A stretch of 15,514 nucleotides of DNA from Planctomycetota bacterium (lineage in GTDB: Bacteria > Planctomycetota > Planctomycetia > Pirellulales > UBA1268), in the NCBI GenBank assembly GCA_003669255.1, contig QWPO01000046.1:1-15514 (forward strand). The letters run 5' to 3'. The position numbers and the translations under genes were made by a program. Under the pieces are notes generated by a model. That model saw only the letters and a list, made by a program, of their open reading frames with translations, did not search any database and was not told where the DNA came from. This document shows, in pieces, positions 8,301 through 13,621 of this stretch. Positions within the stretch are counted from its first letter, which is position 1, and every line of letters begins with the position of its first letter.

Positions 8301-9959
8301 CTTTTCCGGTCCGGCCCAACCGTTGATCTCGTGGCAGCCGTAGCAGCCGTACTGCCGGATCAGGTGATAGCCCTCGACCAGCTTAGGGGCGGGCGGTTCA
8401 GGAAACTTCTCGCTCGGTTCAAGATCGACGACCTGGTGGTGGCACTTCAGGCAGCTCGACTCCTCGAACCTCGCCGGCAGCATCGGCTGGATCCAGTGGT
8501 GGTTGTTGAACCAGCCGTGCTCATCGTGCCACTCGTGGGCCTGCTTGGGCGTGTCTGGGGTGTGCGACGACCACTTGAAGCTCGTGGCGCTGCCCTGCCC
8601 CTGGTGGCAGATCGTGCAGCCGAAGTTCTTCATCGGGTGCGGGCTCGAATCGCCCACGAAGAGGTCGAGCCGGGGGTGGCTCGAGTAAGGCTGCGGCACG
8701 CCGCGGCGCACCGTGAGCGAGAGGGGCTTGCCCCAGACGGGCGCGTCGAGAAGCGACGTGACGGCCATCTTGCGAGCCAGCGTCTTACCGCCGTTCACCT
8801 CTTCGATCACGTCGCCGGGCCGGAGGCCCGCGACCGCCGCCGGCGACTCGGGCACCACCACGCTGACGGTCGGATCATCGGAAGCAAACAGCCCGTGGGC
8901 CGCGAGCCGCAGACCGTAGGCAGCCTCGAGCCCTTCGTTCCCATCGCCGGCCGGCGCCTCCGGCTTCGCCGTGGGCGTCGCGAGCGCCACCGTCATGGTC
9001 TCCGCCTCGGGATACCCGGGCTCGGTCGGCGCTCCAGCCATCGACTTGTCCATCCCTCGGTGGCAGGTCGTGCAGCGGTCGAAGCGTGCGACGTCTCGGA
9101 AGTTGTTGTTGAGGGTGAGTTGCGGCAGCCAGATTTGATCGACCCTGATCGGGCTGTTGAAGGCTTCGAGCACCGGGAGTTCGAGCAGACTCTTCCCAGC
9201 ATTCGGCTCCCGCATGGCAAGCGTCTTCTGGAGTTGCACAAGCTTGGCACGATGGTCGGCCAAGGCCTTGGCCGCATCATCCTCGCCCTTGGTCATCTGC
9301 CCCAGCAGAGCGTCGAGTTTCTTGCGGTGGGTGTTGGCATCCTGAAACGCCAGGCTCGCGGCAGCCACCTCCTGACGCTTGGAGTCGGCGAGCACGAGCA
9401 GCGAGGCCTGGCGGTCGGCCGGGGCTTCTTCGGCCACGGCGAGCTCGTAGTCGGCGCGGTTCTTGTCGAGCTCGGCCCGCCGCAGTTTCAGCGCGCCGGC
9501 CAAGTTGTCTTCGCGAAACTTCGTTCGCTTGACGATGTCGCGAAGCCGGGCCAGGAGGTCGCCGCGAACCACCAGCCGCTGCTCCGGGTCCTGCTGGGAC
9601 TTCAGCTGGTCGATGTCGAGTTCTGCCCGATCGGCTGCCTGGGCATCCTCGGCCACCGTCCGGACCTGCGTGATGAACGCCCGAGCGACGTCGCCGTCAA
9701 GATCGGCCCGCCGCGCGTCGCCGAGGGCCGCCTCGAGTTCGTCTCGCTGGGACTCATAGGACTTGGAATCCTGCTCGTCGATCCGCGCCTGCGCGTTCCA
9801 GGTCTCGAGTTCGCGGAACTCGCGGGCGTACTGCTTCCACGGACGGTTGTGATCGCCCGTCAACACGAACACGGTCGCCACCAGGAGCGCCACGGCGGTC
9901 GCCGCGAACACCACGTGTAGGAGTTTGAGGTTCCACCAAGTCTGTTCTGTTGCGGGCAT
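5400..9959 (-). CDS. Giant octahaem c-type cytochrome with coiled coil and PDZ-like insertion
   Basis: This is a 1519-residue membrane-anchored periplasmic cytochrome, probably the c-type subunit of the Rieske/cytochrome b complex encoded just upstream. In order: one N-terminal membrane helix (about 12-33); a charged coiled coil (about 45-250); CTTCH (296-300); a PDZ-like domain (about 364-420, AGLRPGDVIEEVNG); CTICH (448-452); CLKCH (503-507); then CYGCH (539), CLACH (743), CYSCH (926), CGGCH (1116) and CVKCH (1373). Each of the last five is followed by a candidate axial Met (676, 796, 1064, 1311, 1423), often within a W-L-x-x-P...MP pattern. This suggests five class-I modules. Haems 1-3 lie in a His-rich zone and may be bis-His. 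A His-rich loop spans 967-986, and the last 45 residues are Pro/Ala/Ser-rich. The ATG at 9959 lacks a clear Shine-Dalgarno site. Confidence 0.93.
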   Translation of the reverse strand: MPATEQTWWNLKLLHVVFAATAVALLVATVFVLTGDHNRPWKQYAREFRELETWNAQARIDEQDSKSYESQRDELEAALGDARRADLDGDVARAFITQVRTVAEDAQAADRAELDIDQLKSQQDPEQRLVVRGDLLARLRDIVKRTKFREDNLAGALKLRRAELDKNRADYELAVAEEAPADRQASLLVLADSKRQEVAAASLAFQDANTHRKKLDALLGQMTKGEDDAAKALADHRAKLVQLQKTLAMREPNAGKSLLELPVLEAFNSPIRVDQIWLPQLTLNNNFRDVARFDRCTTCHRGMDKSMAGAPTEPGYPEAETMTVALATPTAKPEAPAGDGNEGLEAAYGLRLAAHGLFASDDPTVSVVVPESPAAVAGLRPGDVIEEVNGGKTLARKMAVTSLLDAPVWGKPLSLTVRRGVPQPYSSHPRLDLFVGDSSPHPMKNFGCTICHQGQGSATSFKWSSHTPDTPKQAHEWHDEHGWFNNHHWIQPMLPARFEESSCLKCHHQVVDLEPSEKFPEPPAPKLVEGYHLIRQYGCYGCHEINGWAGPEKRIGPDMRVEPTYHEVAEALAADPGLKDMGETFTRWVTDVRSGPDSHESRVRLRDALDRDAAAGADAKLSGRSHQLAAVLKDPETPGTLPKVGPSLRHVASKVGFDWLYSWLRNPQEFRPSTKMPRFFGLWSHLEGKQLEESKRYEPLEIRSMVHYLTTSSAPFEYVKPFDGVTATADAARGRKVVQLRGCLACHQHDDFPEATSMHGPNLSRIGGKAASLPQGRQWLYSWLREPSRYHPKTIMPNVLLEPVTLADGSVSDPAADATEYLMGSGRDWKPAADWQVETLDGETSFPMVSAGSMTADERQALDELALMYLKERFTVVRAEQVLAAGVGDAAGIQGDERMLVGLDGAERDRLLLTYVGKKTINKLACYSCHDIPGFEDGKPAGAALADWGRKDPSRIAFEQVSHFVTHQLAGGHGHGHHAPGDHGQHGGGLPEKEDGTLAPDLAYKTTHDEAHLDPESLDPNTGYFFQKLLGHEREGFLWQKLRAPRSYDYKKAENKSYNERYRMPQFPFDQEQREAVMTFVLGLVAEPPAPQYVHEPSPREQARLDGLVVAEQYNCGGCHQLRMDRWDIRYKPESLGEPPAFADYPFLSPHFTPDQVAASLATDRQGRRKAMLIGMPMLNPETGKSQLVDEDGVPIEEGDTESVVHRPFTLWQDALVDGAPRTVGGQNLIVPQDAIAAGHHYPGWGGDLAKLLFPVVIADEKQVNPNVKPDDAWGWLPPPLVGEGKKVQSAWLHKFLLNPHPIRPPAVLRMPKFNFDSAKAAALVNYFAAVDGAEYPYVYDPRLDESSVAAAEQAHPGHLDGALKIVTNNNYCVKCHLVGDYTPAGSVKALAPQLQRVHERLRPDYVHGWVANPKRFLPYTGMPVNIPYNQPVSQDLYQGTSEQQVDALTDLLMHFDTFAKRNMSLEAFLRQQPPAAPAGQPAPAQPAGQPGAVSGQGSAAASSPVSSTGSSTSAAALN

Positions 9960-10016
9960 AGGAATATTCGTCGTCGAGGCGACCGTGCAGCGTGTTGGGC
10001 GATGAGCACCGTGCTG

Positions 10017-10040
10017 GCTGGCGCGATTGGCGCCGCCAGC
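10017..10040 (-). other. Intercistronic hairpin after the subunit-IV-like gene
   Basis: GCTGGCG and CGCCAGC form a perfect 7-bp GC-rich stem around a 10-base loop, one base after the stop codon at 10042 and about 57 bases before the next start. No T-run follows on the minus strand, so a full intrinsic terminator is unlikely. It may act in mRNA processing or stabilise the upstream 3' end, or it may be chance in GC-rich DNA. Confidence 0.4.
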
Positions 10041-10041
10041 T

Positions 10042-11367
10042 TTAAAAGTTCAGCGAGATCTCGGGGATGCTGATGATGTATTTTAGGTTCAAGGTCCAGC
10101 GAAGGATCATTTTGATGGGCAGCGTGAGCATGAGCAGCATGAGGTTCGCCATCACCATGTAGCGGACGAGCCCCAGTTTGGCGAAGAACCCGCGAAAGAC
10201 AGTCACCGCCAGAAGCGGCGGTAGCAGGAGCAGGTAAGCGCCCATGACGAGCAACCCGGGAGCTTCCCGGAGAAGGACGTAGCCCGCCTGAACCAGCCCA
10301 CTCGCGCCGGCCGGCGCCTTGGGCAGGGGCTGGTCGAGCAGGTTCACCCAGAACATCTGCGGTAGGTCGACGTTGTTGAGCACCTCGACCTTGTAGGGCG
10401 TCCAATACTCGAACGGCCCGAAAAAGTTCCAGTTGGGTCCACGGAGGAATGTTCCCAGGATGATCAGCGTGATCCAGAGCACGAAGAAGCCGAACTGGTA
10501 GGTCAGATAGCTAAACTTTCGCTCTTCGATCGAATAGTAGCCGTTGCCCTTCTTGTTGAAGTCGAGGTAGGGCATCGCCATCAGCCCGAAGACGACGAGG
10601 CTCGGCAACACCACGCCCGCATACCACGGGTCGAAGTAGACGAGCATCTCCTGAAGGCCGAGGAAGTACCACGGTGCCTTCGACGGGTTTGGCGTCTTTA
10701 CGCTGCTGGCCGGTTCCTCGAGCGGGGCTGGCAGGAAGATCGCCCAAACCAGCAGGAACGCCATCACGGCCACCATGCAGATCAGTTCGGTGTAGACAAG
10801 GTCAGGCCAGACGAGCACCTTTTCGTCGTTCTCTTTCTCAACCGTCGGCAGGCCGCGGGCGATCCGGTCGTCGTTGACGACGGCCTGCTTGGTGGCGAGC
10901 CAGGTGAAGAAGGCGAGCAGGAAGACGAGGCCCACGATCGGCACGTTGTCGGGCTTCATCACGATCGCGGCGAAGTTCTCATCAGCCATCGACAGGCCCA
11001 TCAGCACGAGCATCGCATTGAGGATGCCCCAGGCCACCATCGGCTTGACGAAGAAACTGCGAAACACGAACAGCACCGCGAGCAGCGCGAACGTGCCGAG
11101 GGTGTAGATCATGGGGCCGGAGAGACGATTGACGAGGCTGCGGACCGACGCAGGCAGCGCCGGCACCATCCCGGGCGAGGCCGAGAGGGCGAGGCTCGCG
11201 AGCACCATCATCGCGATCGCCAGAGCCGTCCAAACCAGCGCCCAGCCCACCTGCCCCTTCTTCCGCCAGAGGATCAGCGCGGCGATCCCGTTCATGATCG
11301 CGATGCAGGAGTAGTAGCCGCCAAGGAAACCGGCGACGTCCTTCAGGAAAAAGCCGTTGGAATGCAT
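10042..11367 (-). CDS. Cytochrome b C-terminal half (subunit IV-like) with five-helix N-terminal extension
   Basis: This is a 441-residue integral membrane subunit of the quinol-oxidising complex, forming part of the Qo site. Residues about 1-160 hold five predicted helices (about 13-34, 42-62, 88-106, 108-126, 142-159) with no haem-ligand pattern I recognise. From about 183 (KVLVWPDLVYTELI) it matches the cytochrome b C-terminal domain: a helix, then NPSKAPWYFLGLQEML (227-242), then MPYLD (265-269) and two further helix regions. Two more helices end the chain (about 368-390, 402-420). The quinol-binding PEWY motif reads APWY (231-234), so the glutamate is absent. Normal subunit IV has about 160 residues. 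The ATG at 11367 is chosen because the frame upstream of it only overlaps the cytochrome b gene. It starts 10 bases after that gene's stop, so translation is probably coupled. Confidence 0.9.
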   Translation of the reverse strand: MHSNGFFLKDVAGFLGGYYSCIAIMNGIAALILWRKKGQVGWALVWTALAIAMMVLASLALSASPGMVPALPASVRSLVNRLSGPMIYTLGTFALLAVLFVFRSFFVKPMVAWGILNAMLVLMGLSMADENFAAIVMKPDNVPIVGLVFLLAFFTWLATKQAVVNDDRIARGLPTVEKENDEKVLVWPDLVYTELICMVAVMAFLLVWAIFLPAPLEEPASSVKTPNPSKAPWYFLGLQEMLVYFDPWYAGVVLPSLVVFGLMAMPYLDFNKKGNGYYSIEERKFSYLTYQFGFFVLWITLIILGTFLRGPNWNFFGPFEYWTPYKVEVLNNVDLPQMFWVNLLDQPLPKAPAGASGLVQAGYVLLREAPGLLVMGAYLLLLPPLLAVTVFRGFFAKLGLVRYMVMANLMLLMLTLPIKMILRWTLNLKYIISIPEISLNF

Positions 11368-11377
11368 GTCTGTGTCG

Positions 11378-12151
11378 TCACAGCGGCCCGCTGATGCCGC
11401 CGTCCTTTCGCACGCGCCAGAAGTGGATCGCCAGAAGCAGCGCCACCGCGAGCGGGATCGCGATGCAGTGGAGCACATAAAAGCGGTTGAGCGTCTCCTC
11501 GCCCACGAAGCGGGCACCGAGGAGGCCGAAGCGGGCGTCGGAGGCGTCGGTGATCATGTCGATTCCGCCCACCGTGAGGAGCTGCTGCCCCGGGCCTTCG
11601 TAGCCGAGGAAGGGCGTGGCGCGGGCCATGTTGGAGCCCACCGTGATGGCCCAGATCGCCAACTGGTCCCACGGCAGGAGGTAGCCGGTGAACGAGAGCA
11701 GGAGCGTGAGCAGCAGGAGGATCACGCCGATCACCCAGTTGAACTCTCGCGGCGGCTTGTAGCTGCCGGTGAGGAACACGCGGTACATGTGGAGCCAGGT
11801 GGTGATCACCATCGCGTGCGCCCCCCAGCGGTGCAACTCGCGGAGGATGCCGAGGCTCGTGACGTCGCGGAGGGCGAGGATGTCGTTGTAGGCCCATTCA
11901 AGCGTGGGCCGGTAATAGAACATCAGCAGCACGCCGGTGACCGTTTCCACCAGAAACAGGAAGAAGGTCACCCCGCCCATACACCAGGTGAACGACAGGG
12001 CGATGCCCTGCTTCTTGATCGACACCGGATGGAGATGGAGGAAGAAGTTGGTGAGCATCACCACGATCCGATTGCGCCGATCGAGCGGCATCGGATGGCG
12101 GAAGATGCTCTTCCAGATCTGTGAGTTGCGGATGGTCTCGCCGATGGCCAT
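11378..12151 (-). CDS. petB: Cytochrome b6-type cytochrome b, N-terminal half
   Basis: This is the dihaem membrane subunit that carries electrons across the membrane in the Q cycle. It has 257 residues with four core helices. The haem b ligands are His107 and His121 on one helix (13 residues between) and His228 and His243 on another (14 between). This 13/14 spacing is typical of b6 rather than bc1. Cys57 in WCMGGVTFF lines up with the b6 cysteine that binds the extra haem ci (YCLGGITL in chloroplast b6), and the following FYYRPT is also shared. RELHRWGAH and GYLLPWDQ are family motifs. The split from the C-terminal half also fits b6f-like architecture. The start is ATG at 12151, 21 bp after the Rieske stop. 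The assignment is very secure; haem ci occupancy is inferred. Confidence 0.96.
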   Translation of the reverse strand: MAIGETIRNSQIWKSIFRHPMPLDRRNRIVVMLTNFFLHLHPVSIKKQGIALSFTWCMGGVTFFLFLVETVTGVLLMFYYRPTLEWAYNDILALRDVTSLGILRELHRWGAHAMVITTWLHMYRVFLTGSYKPPREFNWVIGVILLLLTLLLSFTGYLLPWDQLAIWAITVGSNMARATPFLGYEGPGQQLLTVGGIDMITDASDARFGLLGARFVGEETLNRFYVLHCIAIPLAVALLLAIHFWRVRKDGGISGPL

Positions 12152-12172
12152 GGTCTGCTCGCGGTCCCTTCG

Positions 12173-13255
12173 TCAGACGGTTACGTATGAATCGGGGTCG
12201 GCCCACTGGCCGAGCTCTTCCTGGAACGTCTTGCTCTTGTCGATCTCGAGTTGCCCGTCGTCGGCGACGCGGATCGCATATCGCTCGAGCGGACGGGGCG
12301 CCGGCCCCTCGAAGTTGACGCCGTCCTTGTAGAAGCCGCTCCCGTGGCAGGGGCACTTGAACTTCTGCTCGGCCTCGAGCCAGCTGGGCGTGCAGCCGAG
12401 GTGGGTGCAGACGGTCTTGAGGGCGTAGATCTGCTGCAGGCCCTGGAAGTCGCCGTTGACGACCCAGACGCCGTACTGCGGGACGTACTTCGTCTCCACC
12501 TTGCCCGACGGGAAGGCGTCCTTGAAGCCGACCTTGAACTTGCTCGGCGGCTCGGCGAGCACGTTGGGGAACATGAACCGTGCCAGGCCAAGTGAGAACA
12601 GGCCGCCTGTCACCGCCAGCGCGGAGAAGCCAACGGCCATCGCCGACCCGAGGGCGATCTGAAGGAAGCCACGGCGGTCTTCGGCCTCCTCTCCCTTCTT
12701 GGCGGGCTTCAACGGCTTGGAAGGCAGCGTCGCCACCGTCCTCGGCGGCGCGGCCTTCTCCTCAGCCGGCTTCGCCTCACGGGGCTTCGGCGCCGGACGC
12801 GTCGGCGCGTCGGCCTTGCTCACCGGCCCAGGCTTCGCCCCTGCTCGAGCGGCGGCCAGGATGCTCGCGGTATCCCGCTGCACGCCTGTCTTCGCGGCGC
12901 CCACAGCTGCCGCAGGTTTTGCGGCGGGCTTGGCGGTAGCGGGCTTGGCGGCGGGGGCCGCTGCCGGCTTTGCGGCGGCAGGCTTGGCGGCGGCCTCACC
13001 ACCGGCCTCCTTCTTTGCCCGAGCCATGGCAAGGATGTCGGCAGTGCTGGGCCGGGCACCGCCAGCCGCAGGCTTGGCGGCGGGTTTTGGCTTGTCGGCG
13101 GCCAACTTCTCGGCGGCCGGCTTCTCGACAGCCGGCTGGGCCGGCTCCGATTCCACGGCGGCTTGGGGGGCTGAAGGCGGTGCTCCGCCCTTGCCGTCTG
13201 CCGACCGGGCAGCCGCGAGAATCTCGGCCACCGACATCTTCTTCTTGTCTGCCAT
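12173..13255 (-). CDS. petC: Rieske [2Fe-2S] protein with long repeat-bearing N-terminal tail
   Basis: This is the high-potential iron-sulfur subunit that takes the first electron from quinol. It has 360 residues, about twice the usual Rieske length. Residues 1-190 are a low-complexity Ala/Pro/Lys tail carrying three copies of an ILAxAR motif. A twin-arginine signal-anchor follows (DRRGFLQIA from 193, helix to about 225), then the Rieske domain. The cluster ligands are Cys283 and His285 (CTHLGC) and Cys301 and His304 (CPCHGS), with the disulfide pair Cys288 and Cys303. The tail should remain in the cytoplasm, because Rieske proteins keep the Tat signal as an anchor. The ATG at 13255 has GAGGT five bases upstream. 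The frame stays open to 13486, but that stretch crosses the predicted promoter. It is the first gene of the leftward operon. Confidence 0.94.
   Translation of the reverse strand: MADKKKMSVAEILAAARSADGKGGAPPSAPQAAVESEPAQPAVEKPAAEKLAADKPKPAAKPAAGGARPSTADILAMARAKKEAGGEAAAKPAAAKPAAAPAAKPATAKPAAKPAAAVGAAKTGVQRDTASILAAARAGAKPGPVSKADAPTRPAPKPREAKPAEEKAAPPRTVATLPSKPLKPAKKGEEAEDRRGFLQIALGSAMAVGFSALAVTGGLFSLGLARFMFPNVLAEPPSKFKVGFKDAFPSGKVETKYVPQYGVWVVNGDFQGLQQIYALKTVCTHLGCTPSWLEAEQKFKCPCHGSGFYKDGVNFEGPAPRPLERYAIRVADDGQLEIDKSKTFQEELGQWADPDSYVTV
12845..13234 (-). repeat. Three coding repeats of an ILAxAR motif in the Rieske tail
   Basis: The motif appears at 13205-13234 (SVAEILAAAR), 13019-13048 (STADILAMAR) and 12845-12874 (DTASILAAAR). 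The copies are separated by about 50 residues of Ala/Pro/Lys/Glu-rich linker, including KPAA-type runs around 12902-12996. The repeat is conserved in protein sequence more than in DNA, which suggests a selected short helix rather than recent DNA slippage. Confidence 0.75.
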
Positions 13256-13260
13256 AGGAG

Positions 13261-13265
13261 ACCTC
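13261..13265 (-). promoter_or_regulatory. Shine-Dalgarno site of the Rieske gene
   Basis: The minus strand reads GAGGT, then five bases, then the ATG at 13255. This supports that start over the longer in-frame extension to 13486. Confidence 0.65.
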
Positions 13266-13354
13266 GGCGCGGCACCGCCCTCGGTCAGCGGGGCCAGACC
13301 ACCGCCAACGGGACGCGGGACCACGTAAAAAGCATGTTTCGGCCGCGTTTGCGC

Positions 13355-13380
13355 GAGTTCGTGAAGTTTTTCACGAACTC
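13355..13380. promoter_or_regulatory. Perfect 11-bp inverted repeat at predicted transcript start (operator or 5' hairpin)
   Basis: GAGTTCGTGAA and TTCACGAACTC are exact reverse complements around the 4-base spacer GTTT. The repeat begins about seven bases downstream of the predicted -10 box of the leftward operon, about 100 bases before the Rieske ATG. It could be a binding site for a dimeric repressor or a stabilising hairpin at the mRNA 5' end. No T-run follows on either strand and it lies between divergent starts, so it is not a terminator. Confidence 0.75.
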
Positions 13381-13386
13381 CATTTA

Positions 13387-13414
13387 ACTGTATCTGCAGC
13401 CCGGAGACTGTCAA
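13387..13414 (-). promoter_or_regulatory. Sigma70-like promoter of the respiratory operon
   Basis: The minus strand has a perfect -35 box TTGACA (13409-13414), a 16-base spacer and a -10 box TACAGT (13387-13392, four of six consensus bases). Transcription would start near 13380, giving a leader of about 125 bases before the Rieske ATG. The match comes from reading the sequence and has no experimental support here. Confidence 0.6.
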
Positions 13415-13532
13415 CGTCGGATTACGACCAAAACCCCCTCGGAAGAAGTGCTTTCTTGGTTCTGCGGCGGCGAAAGCCCTCTCCATTTCTCCCAGTCGTC
13501 AGCATAGTCAACGGAGCGGAGCGGGCCGAGGG

Positions 13533-13560
13533 TTCGCACGGCCACCAAGTTCGGTACAAC
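13533..13560 (+). promoter_or_regulatory. Weak promoter candidate for purD
   Basis: TTCGCA and TACAAC, with a 16-base spacer, each match four of six sigma70 consensus bases and lie about 60 bases before the purD start. Matches this weak are common by chance, so this is only a candidate. Confidence 0.2.
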
Positions 13561-13608
13561 CACGATCCCGCGTCGGGCGCCTGATTCCGACGCCCCAGCC
13601 CGCCGCCG

Positions 13609-13614
13609 AAGGAG
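13609..13614 (+). promoter_or_regulatory. Shine-Dalgarno site of purD
   Basis: AAGGAG lies seven bases before a GTG codon at 13622 and decides the GTG start. Confidence 0.8.
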
Positions 13615-13621
13615 CCCGACC

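Larger units (their letters stand above)
13256..13621. other. Divergent intergenic region between the respiratory and purD operons
   Basis: This 366-bp stretch separates two divergent operons. It holds a predicted leftward promoter with an inverted repeat at its transcript start, a weak rightward promoter candidate, and ribosome binding sites at both ends. Open frames cross it on both strands, but they lack start signals and family motifs, so I see no gene here. Confidence 0.75.

Noticed and set aside
6237..9920. Two long plus-strand open frames (640 and 585 codons) opposite the octahaem cytochrome
   Set aside because: They are antisense to a gene with eight CxxCH motifs and show no recognisable protein features.
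11368..11517. Upstream extension of the subunit-IV-like frame by 50 codons
   Set aside because: It overlaps the end of the cytochrome b gene out of frame and is Arg/Ser-rich like a shadow; the ATG at 11367 starts a sensible membrane protein.
12902..12996. KPAA-coding run as a DNA tandem repeat or mobile element
   Set aside because: The DNA units vary in length and codon choice; it is simply low-complexity coding sequence inside the Rieske tail.
13355..13380. Inverted repeat as an intrinsic terminator
   Set aside because: No T-run follows on either strand, and the site lies between two divergent gene starts where no transcript should end.
13256..13486. In-frame upstream extension of the Rieske gene by 77 codons
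   Set aside because: The added peptide has no motif, crosses the predicted promoter and inverted repeat, and the internal ATG at 13255 has a good GAGGT site.
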